The notes beneath the pieces are model-generated. The model was not told the DNA's origin, ran no database searches, and saw only the letters and a list, made by a program, of their open reading frames with translations. This document shows positions 8,818 to 17,930 of a stretch of DNA of 44,625 nt, one piece after another. The DNA lies in the NCBI GenBank assembly GCA_030650095.1, contig JAUSEE010000002.1, positions 70,711-115,335 of the forward strand, given 5' to 3'. Numbering within the stretch: the first letter of the stretch is position 1; every line of letters starts with the position of its first letter. The position numbers and the translations under genes were made by a program. The stretch comes from Candidatus Buchananbacteria bacterium (GTDB lineage: Bacteria > Patescibacteriota > Patescibacteriia > 2-01-FULL-39-33).

Positions 8818-9879
8818 ATGAAAATCCTTTTTTCGGGCGGCGGCACCATGGGCTCGGTTAGCCCGCTTATAGCTGTTTATGAAAAAATAAAAAAAGACAA
8901 TCCCCAAACAGAATTTCTTTTTATCGGATCAGAGAGTGGGCCGGAAAAAAAAGCGGTGGAGAGTTATAAAATACCGTTTAAAAAGATCTCTTCCGGCAAA
9001 TTAAGAAGATATTTCAGTTGGGATAATTTTGTCGATCCCTTTAAGATCATCTGGGGGTTTTTCCAGGTTATTTTAATAATAATAAAATTCAAGCCCAATG
9101 TGGTTATGATTGCCGGCAGTTTTATCGGTGTGCCGGTGGCTTGGGCGGCTTATCTTCTTAGAGTTCCGGTTTTGATACATCAGCAGGATATTATAGCTGG
9201 CTTGGCCAACAAGATGATGGCCAATTTTTCTAAAAAAATAACGATTTCTTATGAGCCGTCTTTGAATGATTTTTCTTCGGCTAAAACGATTTTGACCGGC
9301 AACCCGGTGCGGGAAGAATTTTATGTTTGCCATCCTAAAAAAGGACGCGATGTTTTTGGCTTAAAAGAGGATTTACCAGTTCTTCTTATTTTGGGCGGAG
9401 GCACTGGTTCGCAAGTCTTAAATGAGCTGGTGGAAAAATCTTTAAATGATTTATTGCAATTTTGCCAAATTATTCACATTACAGGACGTGATAAAAAAAT
9501 TAATCTTCAGGCGGAAAACTATCATCAGTTTGAATTTCTAACCCATGAAATGACCGATGCTATTTGCGCCGCTGATTTGGTGGTAACCAGAGCCGGCATG
9601 TCGACTTTGTCCGAGTTGGTGATTTTGGCCAAATCGACAATTATTATTCCTCTGCCAGAAAGCCACCAGGAATATAATGCCGCTTATTTTCAAAAAAATA
9701 ATGCGGCTATTGTCTTATCCCAGCCATCGTTAAACAGCGAAACTCTAATTAGCGCTGTTAGGGAATTATTTTTTGAAAAATATAAAAAAGATAATTTGTC
9801 CAGGAATATATCAAAAATAATGGATTTTTATGGCGCGCAAAAGGTAGCCAAAGAATTGTTAGCCCTAGCTAAAAAATAA
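8818..9879 (+). CDS. murG: UDP-GlcNAc--MurNAc-pentapeptide-undecaprenol GlcNAc transferase
   Basis: GGGTMGSVSPLIAV, LILGGGTGSQVLNEL, VTRAGMSTLSEL. Confidence 0.93.
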   Translation: MKILFSGGGTMGSVSPLIAVYEKIKKDNPQTEFLFIGSESGPEKKAVESYKIPFKKISSGKLRRYFSWDNFVDPFKIIWGFFQVILIIIKFKPNVVMIAGSFIGVPVAWAAYLLRVPVLIHQQDIIAGLANKMMANFSKKITISYEPSLNDFSSAKTILTGNPVREEFYVCHPKKGRDVFGLKEDLPVLLILGGGTGSQVLNELVEKSLNDLLQFCQIIHITGRDKKINLQAENYHQFEFLTHEMTDAICAADLVVTRAGMSTLSELVILAKSTIIIPLPESHQEYNAAYFQKNNAAIVLSQPSLNSETLISAVRELFFEKYKKDNLSRNISKIMDFYGAQKVAKELLALAKK

Positions 9880-9889
9880 TAAACTCAGG

Positions 9890-11260
9890 ATGATTGACAG
9901 AATTGATTTATCAAAAGCCAAGAAAATATTTTTTATCGGCCTAGGCGGGATTGGCATCTCGGCATCAGCTCGGATTTTAAAGCAGATGGGCAAAAATATT
10001 TCTGGCAGCGATTCAACCAGAAGCGAGATTACCGATCAATTAAGCCAAGAAGGCATAAATGTTTTTATTCCCCAAAAAGCCGACAATATTCCGCCCGATG
10101 CGGATTTGATTGTTTATACCATGGCGGTCAGTTCTGATAATCCAGAAAAAAAACAAGCCGAAGATCTTAATTTGCCCCAAATAACTTATCCGCAACTGCT
10201 GGGACTACTCATGCAAGACAAGGTGGGCATAGGCGTTTGCGGCACAGACGGCAAAACAACAACTACGGCTATGCTGGGCAAAATATTTATGGAAGCTGAT
10301 TTGGATCCCACCATTGTTATAGGCAGCAAGGTTGATTATCTGGGCGGCAATTCCCGGGTGGGAGAAAGCCGGTATTTTATTTTTGAAAGCGATGAATACA
10401 AAAAAGCTTTTCATAATTATTATCCCAAAGTCGCCGCCGTTACCAATATCAGAGCTGATCATTTGGATGTTTACAAAGATTTGGCGGAAATAAAAGAAGC
10501 TTTTTTATATTATCTCAAAAGAATACCAAAAGACGGTGTGATTGTTATAAACAGCGATGATGACAACTCTATGGAAATCGCCAACTCTTGCCAAGCTAAA
10601 ATCGTCACTTATGCTGTGGCTAGCCCCGCAGATCTTAAAGCTTCGGATATAAGGTATGAAGACAGCAGGCAAAAATTTAAAGTTTCCTGGAATAATGATT
10701 TGCTGGGTGAGATAGAATTAAATTTTCCTGGCCAATACAATGTCTCTAACGCTCTAGCCGCTATCGCTGTGTCTCTGGCCGAAGGCATAGATTTTGCCGT
10801 AATTAAAAAGGCCCTGCATGATTTTGTCGGCGCTTGGCGGCGGTTTGAAAATTTAGGCACCAAAAATGATACGCAAATAATCACTGATTACGCCCATACC
10901 CCCGAAGGTTTAAGGCAGGTGATTGAAGCTGCCAAAGATTTTTTTCCACAGAGCCGGATACTTTTTGTTTTTCAGCCTCACCAATACAATCGAACCAAGA
11001 ATTTTTTTGAGGAATTTGTCTTGGCTCTTAAAACCGATGCCAACATCATGGTCACCGATATATTTTATGTCTTGGGCCGGGAGAATCCAAATGATTTTGA
11101 CATTAATTCCAAGATTTTAGCCGAAAGAAGCGGCGCGGAATACAGCGGCAACCTAGAAGAAACCGAAGAATTGCTAAAGAGGAAAATTGCTGATTTTGAT
11201 GTTATAATGTTAATAGGAGCTGGGGATATATATAATGTGGCGAGAAAATTAGTAAAATAA
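9890..11260 (+). CDS. murC: UDP-N-acetylmuramate--L-alanine ligase
   Basis: FFIGLGGIGISASARIL, GVCGTDGKTTTTAML, TDYAHTPEGL, FQPHQYNRTKNFFEEF. Confidence 0.95.
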   Translation: MIDRIDLSKAKKIFFIGLGGIGISASARILKQMGKNISGSDSTRSEITDQLSQEGINVFIPQKADNIPPDADLIVYTMAVSSDNPEKKQAEDLNLPQITYPQLLGLLMQDKVGIGVCGTDGKTTTTAMLGKIFMEADLDPTIVIGSKVDYLGGNSRVGESRYFIFESDEYKKAFHNYYPKVAAVTNIRADHLDVYKDLAEIKEAFLYYLKRIPKDGVIVINSDDDNSMEIANSCQAKIVTYAVASPADLKASDIRYEDSRQKFKVSWNNDLLGEIELNFPGQYNVSNALAAIAVSLAEGIDFAVIKKALHDFVGAWRRFENLGTKNDTQIITDYAHTPEGLRQVIEAAKDFFPQSRILFVFQPHQYNRTKNFFEEFVLALKTDANIMVTDIFYVLGRENPNDFDINSKILAERSGAEYSGNLEETEELLKRKIADFDVIMLIGAGDIYNVARKLVK

Positions 11261-11263
11261 AAA

Positions 11264-11283
11264 GACTCAACAAAAGTTGAGTC
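11264..11283. terminator. Hairpin between convergent murC and the 65-aa ORF
   Basis: gactcaac-aaaa-gttgagtc perfect 8-bp stem. Confidence 0.6.
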
Positions 11284-11300
11284 AATTAGTTGATTCTAGT

Positions 11301-11498
11301 TTACTTCTCAGGAGATATGACAGTATATCCGCAAGCCATACAGAATTTCTGTTCTATGCCGACGGTCTCATTACATTTTCGGCACCCTTGGACATCTTGG
11401 TGAATTAGTTCATTTCCGTCATTTGCGCAGAAATAGAATTGAGGATGATAGGTCTGTTCACATAATGGACATTTTTTCATAGCGCGTCTTTCTGACAT
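11301..11498 (-). CDS. Small double zinc-ribbon protein
   Basis: CPLCEQTYHPQFYFCANDG...GCRKCNETVGIEQKFCMACG: paired CxxC motifs. Confidence 0.7.
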   Translation of the reverse strand: MSERRAMKKCPLCEQTYHPQFYFCANDGNELIHQDVQGCRKCNETVGIEQKFCMACGYTVISPEK

Positions 11499-11568
11499 CG
11501 AAAATTTTCTCCTTTCCCTTGTATATTATCTCGCGTGATGAAAGAATAATAAACATACCAATATTTCC

Positions 11569-11916
11569 TCATTTTTTCTCCTTCTTGTCTGGTGCCGGTT
11601 CAAACGGGTTATGGACAGTAATTTCGCCATCGTTTACAGTGGTCAAAGCCAGGATAATCTTTTTAACACTGGGGAAAATTCTGCCGCCTCCGGGGAAGAG
11701 TGTTTCATCTCCTTTGGGGATAACAATAATGCGTTTTATTAAAGTGGCCTCGGCTGATGGTGATAATTGATAGCTATTATCGGCGCATAATTTTAAAAGT
11801 TCATGGAGGAGTTCCGGGTCTTCATTGGCCATGTTCTTCAAAGTTTCAAAATAGATGTCAAGTATTATTATTTCTTTGGAATTTTCAGGAAATTGCACTA
11901 TTTCTACTTTTTGACC
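11569..11916 (-). CDS. Hypothetical protein
   Basis: ORF 11569..11952; the start may be MFEPYK (11952) or the internal MGQKVEIV (about 11919). A good promoter lies upstream. Confidence 0.6.
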   Translation of the reverse strand, partial: GQKVEIVQFPENSKEIIILDIYFETLKNMANEDPELLHELLKLCADNSYQLSPSAEATLIKRIIVIPKGDETLFPGGGRIFPSVKKIILALTTVNDGEITVHNPFEPAPDKKEKK

Positions 11917-11958
11917 CATTTTCTTGCCTTTCTGTTTGTAAGGTTCAAACACACCGTG

Positions 11959-11987
11959 ATAATACCATATATGTACAATTTTGTCAA
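11959..11987 (-). promoter_or_regulatory. Sigma70-like promoter
   Basis: Minus strand TTGACA (11987-11982), 17 bp, TATTAT (11964-11959). Confidence 0.7.
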
Positions 11988-12038
11988 ATATTATATAAAT
12001 TTATTATTAATCATATCTAATAAACTAACTTAAAGAGT

Positions 12039-12290
12039 ATGAATCAAACTGATCAAGATGACAGTTTGGATCAAAGCAACATTTTAGATCCCGATGAGGA
12101 GATAGAGGAGCAGCTTGACTTAGAGGAAAGCCTAGAGCGCCAATACGGCGGTCTGAGTGAGGAGATGGAAGAAAAGAGAACAAAAGCCATGGGACCTGGT
12201 TTTTCCAAGCAAAAGCAAGTTATGGAGGAAAATGAATTTTATCGTGGAACTGGCAAGAAAAAGAAGATTATTCTGAAGAAGAGTAAATAA
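12039..12290 (+). CDS. Hypothetical small charged protein
   Basis: 83-aa ORF just upstream of murB; acidic N-terminus and lysine-rich C-terminus. Confidence 0.55.
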   Translation: MNQTDQDDSLDQSNILDPDEEIEEQLDLEESLERQYGGLSEEMEEKRTKAMGPGFSKQKQVMEENEFYRGTGKKKKIILKKSK

Positions 12291-12302
12291 ATAAAAATTT
12301 TA

Positions 12303-13271
12303 ATGGATACTTTAAACAGATTAAGGTCTGTTGTTTCTAGCCCCATAAAAGAGGGGGAATTATTAGCGTCTTATACTTCATTTAAAATTGGCGGACCAGC
12401 CAAATATTTTTGCGTGGCCGAATCAACAGACGACATTGTCAGCCTTATGGGTGTCGCTCATAAACTGAAACTGCCTTATTTTATTTTGGGCAGCGGCACC
12501 AATGTCCTGGTTTCCGACAATGGTTTTGACGGCTTGGTGATCAAAATTAATGATAATAAGTTAAAAGTTAAAGACGAAAAAATGGAATGCAGTTCCGGAG
12601 CTCTTTTAAGCAAAGTTGTCGGACAAGCCCTGGCCTCCGGCTTAACCGGCTTGGAATGGGCCTCTGGCATACCCGGCACTATTGGCGGGGCTGTCTGCAA
12701 TAATGCCGGCGCTTACGGCGGCGATATGGCTGGCATCGTGGATATGGTGGAAATAATCAGGGATAATAAAATTAAAAAACTTAATAATAAAAAATGCGGG
12801 TGGGCTTATCGCTCCAGCATTTTTAAAAGCGCTGACAATCATGATATTATTCTGTCTATAACGCTCAATTTGAAACGTGGCAGTAAAAATGAAATAAAAG
12901 CCAAGATGGATGAAATCATAAGCCAGCGGAAACAGAAAGATGATAAATATCCCAGCGCCGGCAGTGTTTTTAAAAATATTAAATTAGCGCCGGAAGAAAT
13001 CAAGGACTTCGTTTCCAAGTATTCTGATTTACCGGAAAATTTTTCAGCTTATGCCACCATTCCCGCGGCTTGGCTGATTGAACAATGCAATCTCAAGGGC
13101 AAAAAAATCGGCGGAGCCATGGTATCAGAAAAACATGCCGGCCGGATCATTAATGCCGGACAAGCTACGGCCGAAGATGTTATAATACTGATAAGCGTGA
13201 TTAAGCAGAAGGTTAGGTCTAATTTTAATCTGCAATTAATGGAAGAAATAGAATACAAGGGATTTAATTAG
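12303..13271 (+). CDS. murB: UDP-N-acetylenolpyruvoylglucosamine reductase
   Basis: TSFKIGGPAKYF, LGSGTNVLVSD, GIPGTIGGAVCNNAGAYGG, YPSAGSVFKN, KHAGRIINAGQATAEDV. Confidence 0.95.
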   Translation: MDTLNRLRSVVSSPIKEGELLASYTSFKIGGPAKYFCVAESTDDIVSLMGVAHKLKLPYFILGSGTNVLVSDNGFDGLVIKINDNKLKVKDEKMECSSGALLSKVVGQALASGLTGLEWASGIPGTIGGAVCNNAGAYGGDMAGIVDMVEIIRDNKIKKLNNKKCGWAYRSSIFKSADNHDIILSITLNLKRGSKNEIKAKMDEIISQRKQKDDKYPSAGSVFKNIKLAPEEIKDFVSKYSDLPENFSAYATIPAAWLIEQCNLKGKKIGGAMVSEKHAGRIINAGQATAEDVIILISVIKQKVRSNFNLQLMEEIEYKGFN

Positions 13272-13314
13272 TTCATAAAGTTCATAAAGTTTGTAAAGCT
13301 CATAAAGTTAAGAA
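13270..13314. repeat. Five tandem ~9-nt units (AGTTCATAA-like), left arm of an inverted repeat
   Basis: AGTTCATAA AGTTCATAA AGTTTGTAA AGCTCATAA AGTTAAGAA, ending exactly at the ATG of the next gene. Confidence 0.85.
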
Positions 13315-13659
13315 ATGAAAATAGCAAGTTTTGAGGATATTATTATATGGCAAAAATCAAAAATATTAACTATTAATATTTATAATAGATTTAAAGATTC
13401 TCGGGATTTTGGGTTTAAAGATCAAATACAGAGGGCTTCCGTTTCTATTATGAATAATGTAGCTGAAGGATTTGAAAGAAAAGGAAACAACGAATTTAAA
13501 CACTTTTTATTTATTGCTAAGGGATCATGTGCTGAAGTTAGATCAATGTTATCTTTGTCTAAAGAATTAAACTATTTGTCTGAAAGTGATTTTTCTTTTC
13601 TACATAATCTGTCTATAGAAATTTCTAAAATGCTTTCTGGATTGATAAAAACTTTATAA
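13315..13659 (+). CDS. Four-helix-bundle protein (23S rRNA intervening-sequence protein / S23-like)
   Basis: FEDIIIWQKSK...FGFKDQIQRASVSIMNNVAEGFERKGNNEFKHFLFIAKGSCAEVRSML is the signature of the IVP/S23 four-helix-bundle family. Confidence 0.92.
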   Translation: MKIASFEDIIIWQKSKILTINIYNRFKDSRDFGFKDQIQRASVSIMNNVAEGFERKGNNEFKHFLFIAKGSCAEVRSMLSLSKELNYLSESDFSFLHNLSIEISKMLSGLIKTL

Positions 13660-13687
13660 CTTTACAAACTTTCGACTTTATAAACTA
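13648..13687. repeat. Right arm of the inverted repeat enclosing the four-helix-bundle gene
   Basis: aaactttataactttacaaactttcgactttataaact is a near reverse complement of 13270-13314; it includes the stop codon. Confidence 0.8.
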
Positions 13688-13697
13688 AATAAGTACT

Positions 13698-13994
13698 ATG
13701 CAAATAAACATCAAGGCGACCAATGCCAAATTAACACCCCAGTCGCATGAAATCATAAATGATAAGATAGGCAGTTTGTCTAAATATTTTGATAATATAA
13801 TCAGCGCTGATGTGGAAGTGGGCATTAATTCCTGGCATCACAATAAGGGGAATATTTATAAGGTAGTGGTTAATTTGTCGGTGCCCAAAAAAATATTAAG
13901 AGCCAGCGCTGAAACGAGTGATATTGTAAAATCCATGAACCAGGTAAAAGATAAATTAAAAATAGAACTAGTCAAATACAAAGAAAGGCGTTAA
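13698..13994 (+). CDS. hpf: Ribosome hibernation promoting factor / RaiA family
   Basis: MQINIKATNAKLTPQSHEIINDKIGSLSKYFDNIISADVEVG...; adjacent to secA as commonly seen. Confidence 0.88.
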   Translation: MQINIKATNAKLTPQSHEIINDKIGSLSKYFDNIISADVEVGINSWHHNKGNIYKVVVNLSVPKKILRASAETSDIVKSMNQVKDKLKIELVKYKERR

Positions 13995-14007
13995 CCACCG
14001 TTAAAGA

Positions 14008-14033
14008 AAGCTCCGCCAGTCGGAGCTTTTTAT
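14008..14033 (+). terminator. Intrinsic terminator of hpf
   Basis: aaagctccg-ccagt-cggagctttttt-like hairpin with T-tract. Confidence 0.8.
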
Positions 14034-14171
14034 AATGTTGCTGCCCGAATACCCCTGGCTTTTAAGCCAGGGGATGAAGGGCAGTATGAGGAGAAATACG
14101 TCGGCGGAGCCGACACCCTCCATTTGAAACCGCCCAGATACCCCGCTCTTTAGAGCGGGGGCGGGTTCATT
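14031..14171. mobile_element. Three-hairpin dispersed element, copy 1 (candidate non-autonomous IS200/IS605-like element)
   Basis: Near-identical to 21690-21831 and to most of 44467-44575. Hairpins CCCCTGGCT-TTTA-AGCCAGGGG (inside CTGCCC/GGGCAG), GTCGGC-GGA-GCCGAC and CCCCGCTC-TTTA-GAGCGGGG. Confidence 0.75.
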
Positions 14172-14172
14172 A

Positions 14173-14201
14173 TTGCAAATAATCGGTTTTTCTGGTAGAA
14201 T
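14173..14201 (+). promoter_or_regulatory. Sigma70-like promoter for secA
   Basis: TTGCAA (14173-14178), 17 bp, TAGAAT (14196-14201). Confidence 0.55.
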
Positions 14202-14233
14202 AACTGGGAAAATTATATTTTTAATTATTTATT

Positions 14234-16990
14234 ATGTCTATATTATCAAGGTTTTTAGGCGATTCCAATGAAAAGGTGCTAAAAGAGATTAGATCGGTGA
14301 TTGATCAAATAAATGGCCTGGAAGAAAAGATGAAGTCGCTTTCCGACGAGGAACTTCAAAATCAAACGGCAAAATTAAAAGAAGAATTGAAAAATGGCAA
14401 AACTCCGGACGACATTTTACCAGAAGCTTTTGCTACGGTGAGGGAAGCCGCCGGGAGAGTTATTGGGCAGAGGCATTATGATGTCCAATTGATTTCCGGC
14501 TTATCCTTGCATCGCGGACATATTTCGGAAATGAAAACAGGCGAAGGCAAGACCTTGGCGGCCACTGCCCCACTTTACTTAAACGCGCTCACCGGCCGAG
14601 GCGTTCATCTTATTACGGTTAATGATTATTTAGCCAGGATTCATGCCGATTGGATGGGCCGGATTTATGATTTTTTAGGACTCTCTACCGGTTGCATCGG
14701 ACAGCAGACTATTTCTTATAAATTCAATAAAAATAAAAAAGTCGCCGAAGGCGATGACATCTTGGATGTCCAATATTTAGAAACTTGCAGTCGCAAAGAG
14801 GCTTACGCCTGCGATATTTTGTACGGCACCAACAATGAATTCGGTTTTGATTATTTGCGCGATAACATGGTGCCGACCGAGGAAGAAAAAACCCAAAGAG
14901 GATTGCATTATGCCATTGTCGACGAAGTCGATTCAATTTTAATCGACGAAGCCAGAACGCCACTCATTATTTCTGCGCCCGATATGGAATCAACCGATAA
15001 ATATTATCAATTCTCTAAAATAGTCCTTAAATTAGCAGAAGGACCGGATTACAACATTGATGAAAAAATGAGGGCCGTTACTTTAACCGACGAGGGTATT
15101 GAAAAAATAGAAAAAATATTAGGCGTTGATAATATTTACACCGATAGGGGCATTAGGGATGTCCATCATATCGAGCAGGCTCTCAAAGCTCACGCTATCT
15201 TTAAAAAAGACAGGGATTATGTGGTGAAGGATGGAGAGATTGTTATTATTGATGAATTCACCGGACGAATGATGTTTGGCCGAAGATACAGCGAAGGTTT
15301 GCATCAAGCCATTGAAGCCAAAGAAAATGTGCCCGTTCAGAAAGAGAGCGTTACTTTGGCGACTATTTCTTTCCAGAATTATTTTAGAATATACGAAAAG
15401 TTAGCCGGCATGACCGGAACCGCCGCCACCGAAGCTGAAGAGTTTTCTAAAATTTATAAATTAGAAGTCGTGGTGGTGCCGACCAACAAATCGACTGTCA
15501 GAAAAGATTTAAATGACAAGATTTATAAAAATGAACATGGCAAATACCAAGCTTTGGTTGAAGAAGTTAAAATCAGGCATAAAAAAGGCCAGCCGATTTT
15601 GATTGGCACGATTTCCATTGAAAAAAATGAAATCATAGCCGATCTTTTGGAGCGCGAAGGCATACCGGCTCAAACTTTGAACGCCAAGCATCATGAAAAA
15701 GAAGCTCACATTATCGCTCAAGCCGGAAAATTAGGAGCCGTGACCGTGGCGACCAATATGGCCGGACGAGGCGTGGACATTATTTTGGGCGGGCATCCTT
15801 TTAATGGAGAAGAATACAAGCAGGTTGTGGCCACCGGCGGTCTTTGCGTTTTTGGCACCGAGAGGCATGAATCACGCCGTATTGATAATCAGTTGCGGGG
15901 CCGCAGCGGCCGGCAAGGCGATCCCGGCGTTTCGCAGTTCTTTTTATCCATGGATGATGATCTGATGAGGATCTTCGGTTCATCCAGGATGAAATCACTC
16001 ATGAACACCCTGGGCCTGCCCGATAATGTGCCGATAGAAAATAAAATAATATCCAGATCAATCGAACAAGCCCAAAAAAGAGTTGAGGGCAATAATTTTG
16101 ATATCAGAAAACATTTGGTGGAATACGACGATGTGATGAACAAGCATCGGGAAACCATTTACAAAAAAAGAAACCAGATTCTAGAGAGTGGCAATCAAGC
16201 CGACAGCCAAGAGGTAGACAGATTGAGCACTAAAACTCTGGTCTTGGATGCTATTTTTAATGAAATAGACAGTGTGGTTAATTTTCACACGCAATCTAAT
16301 TTGAAAAGCGAGTGGGATCTTAACGAAATTTATCAATCCGTTAATTCTATTTTTCCGGTAGTGCCGGAAATGCGAAAAAATTTGGAAGATATTAAAAATG
16401 AAGCCGGCACCAGTACAGAAGATGATATGAGCCGGGAAAAGATTGCCGGTTATATAAAGAAGATGGCTGTTTTAAGATATGACGAATTGGAAAGGAGCAT
16501 GAATATGCTGCCCCAAGGAGAATCAGAATTGGAACCAATGAGACAAATTGAAAAAAGCCTGCTGCTTAGAACCATTGATACTATTTGGATAGAACATTTG
16601 GATACCATGCAGAATTTAAGAACCGGCATCGGCCTGCGCGGTTATGGCCAGAGGGATCCCTTGATAGAATACAAAAGGGAATCAATCAGATTATTCAGGC
16701 AGCTGCTTTCTGAAATAGACAAACAGGTGGCTTACAGTATTTTCAAAATAGGTTTGATAAACCCATCTCAAATGACGGGACTAGAAACACCCCAGTCTAA
16801 TTTGCAATTCAGCGCGCCCAGCAAGGAATCAATGGCTAAATCTCCGATGGAAGCTGATGCTGGAATCCAAGAAAGAAAAGCAGATAAAATCATAGCCGAT
16901 AAATCCCACTTTGATGGCGATAAAGTAGGACGAAATGATCCCTGCCCTTGCGGTAGCGGCAAGAAATTTAAAAAGTGCCATGGTAGATAA
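14234..16990 (+). CDS. secA: Preprotein translocase ATPase SecA
   Basis: MKTGEGKTLAATAPLYLNALTGRGVHLITVNDYLA, TNMAGRGVDIILGG, C-terminal SEC-C zinc motif CPCGSGKKFKKCHGR. Confidence 0.97.
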   Translation: MSILSRFLGDSNEKVLKEIRSVIDQINGLEEKMKSLSDEELQNQTAKLKEELKNGKTPDDILPEAFATVREAAGRVIGQRHYDVQLISGLSLHRGHISEMKTGEGKTLAATAPLYLNALTGRGVHLITVNDYLARIHADWMGRIYDFLGLSTGCIGQQTISYKFNKNKKVAEGDDILDVQYLETCSRKEAYACDILYGTNNEFGFDYLRDNMVPTEEEKTQRGLHYAIVDEVDSILIDEARTPLIISAPDMESTDKYYQFSKIVLKLAEGPDYNIDEKMRAVTLTDEGIEKIEKILGVDNIYTDRGIRDVHHIEQALKAHAIFKKDRDYVVKDGEIVIIDEFTGRMMFGRRYSEGLHQAIEAKENVPVQKESVTLATISFQNYFRIYEKLAGMTGTAATEAEEFSKIYKLEVVVVPTNKSTVRKDLNDKIYKNEHGKYQALVEEVKIRHKKGQPILIGTISIEKNEIIADLLEREGIPAQTLNAKHHEKEAHIIAQAGKLGAVTVATNMAGRGVDIILGGHPFNGEEYKQVVATGGLCVFGTERHESRRIDNQLRGRSGRQGDPGVSQFFLSMDDDLMRIFGSSRMKSLMNTLGLPDNVPIENKIISRSIEQAQKRVEGNNFDIRKHLVEYDDVMNKHRETIYKKRNQILESGNQADSQEVDRLSTKTLVLDAIFNEIDSVVNFHTQSNLKSEWDLNEIYQSVNSIFPVVPEMRKNLEDIKNEAGTSTEDDMSREKIAGYIKKMAVLRYDELERSMNMLPQGESELEPMRQIEKSLLLRTIDTIWIEHLDTMQNLRTGIGLRGYGQRDPLIEYKRESIRLFRQLLSEIDKQVAYSIFKIGLINPSQMTGLETPQSNLQFSAPSKESMAKSPMEADAGIQERKADKIIADKSHFDGDKVGRNDPCPCGSGKKFKKCHGR

Positions 16991-17450
16991 TACAGAGATT
17001 ATAATTAGAAAAGCAGAAATGGACGACGCTAAAGCCATCGCCGAACTGCACAAAAAGGTTGTGACGGAGATTAATTCTGAATCTTATTCCCCAGAGGCTA
17101 TAGAGGAATGGGCTAAAGACATATCAGAAGAAAATGTGTTATATCAGTTACAAAATTCAGATTGGATAATAGCCGAGGCAGATGATAAATTAGTTGGATT
17201 CGGACAGTATTCAGTAGCCGATGGTGAAATCTATCAAATCAATGTTGATCCTAATTTTCTGAAGAAGAAGATCGGTAAAAAATTGTATGATTATATGGAA
17301 AGTAAATTCAGAGGTGCTGTCAGAGAAAAAATTTCTTTGAACGCGACCTTGAATGCGGTAGGTTTCTATCAAAAACTGGGATTTGTAGAAATACAAGAAA
17401 TCCATATGGGATTAATTAAAATGATAAAAATGGAGAAATCCCTGCGGTAG
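16980..17450 (+). CDS. GNAT family N-acetyltransferase
   Basis: ORF 16935..17450; likely start MVDNTEIIIRKAEMDDAKAIAELH at 16980, overlapping the secA stop by 11 nt. GNAT-like core ...NVDPNFLKKKIGKKLYDYME. Confidence 0.8.
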   Translation: MVDNTEIIIRKAEMDDAKAIAELHKKVVTEINSESYSPEAIEEWAKDISEENVLYQLQNSDWIIAEADDKLVGFGQYSVADGEIYQINVDPNFLKKKIGKKLYDYMESKFRGAVREKISLNATLNAVGFYQKLGFVEIQEIHMGLIKMIKMEKSLR

Positions 17451-17494
17451 GTTATTGAAGATCAAGATGTATCATGGGGCATAGGAATTAATAT

Positions 17495-17893
17495 ATGAAC
17501 AGCGAAATCAAAAAAATCATCAAGGAGAGCACCTTTAAGGTCGAAGAAGGAAAGTTTGTGTACGCTAAAGTTTCGAAGGTTCCGAACATAGAAAACCACT
17601 TTTTGGTAAGTAGGGATGCTGACGAAATTACGGTTGTTACAAAAGAAGAAAATCTTTCTGAATTAGACATTAAGGAACGCAATAAAGATTTTTATCGATT
17701 GATAGCTATTAACGTATCGATTCCATTCTATTCCGTAGGATTTTTAGCAACTGTCAGCCAAGCTATAGCCGAAAAGAGCATGAATATTTTAATCGTATCA
17801 ACTTACTCGAAGGATTATATTATGGTTAAGGATGATAGATTAGAAGATGCAAAATCAGTTTTATTAAAACTTGGCTTTAAAGAATTGAGATGA
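17495..17893 (+). CDS. ACT-domain protein (CASTOR/ACT-type)
   Basis: ...FYSVGFLATVSQAIAEKSMNILIVSTYSKDYIMVKDDRLEDAKSVLLKLGF. Confidence 0.75.
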   Translation: MNSEIKKIIKESTFKVEEGKFVYAKVSKVPNIENHFLVSRDADEITVVTKEENLSELDIKERNKDFYRLIAINVSIPFYSVGFLATVSQAIAEKSMNILIVSTYSKDYIMVKDDRLEDAKSVLLKLGFKELR

Positions 17894-17930
17894 TTTCTGT
17901 GAATACAGAAATAAAATATTAAGAAGTGCT

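Noticed and set aside
11757-12033. Plus-strand ORFs 11757..12020 and 11803..12033
   Set aside because: Antisense to the 127-aa ORF and its promoter; no recognisable domain.
13270-13314. Possible CRISPR or microsatellite from the 9-nt tandem units
   Set aside because: No spacers; units are 9 nt, in frame with the gene boundary and mirrored on the other side of the gene, so an inverted-repeat cassette fits better.
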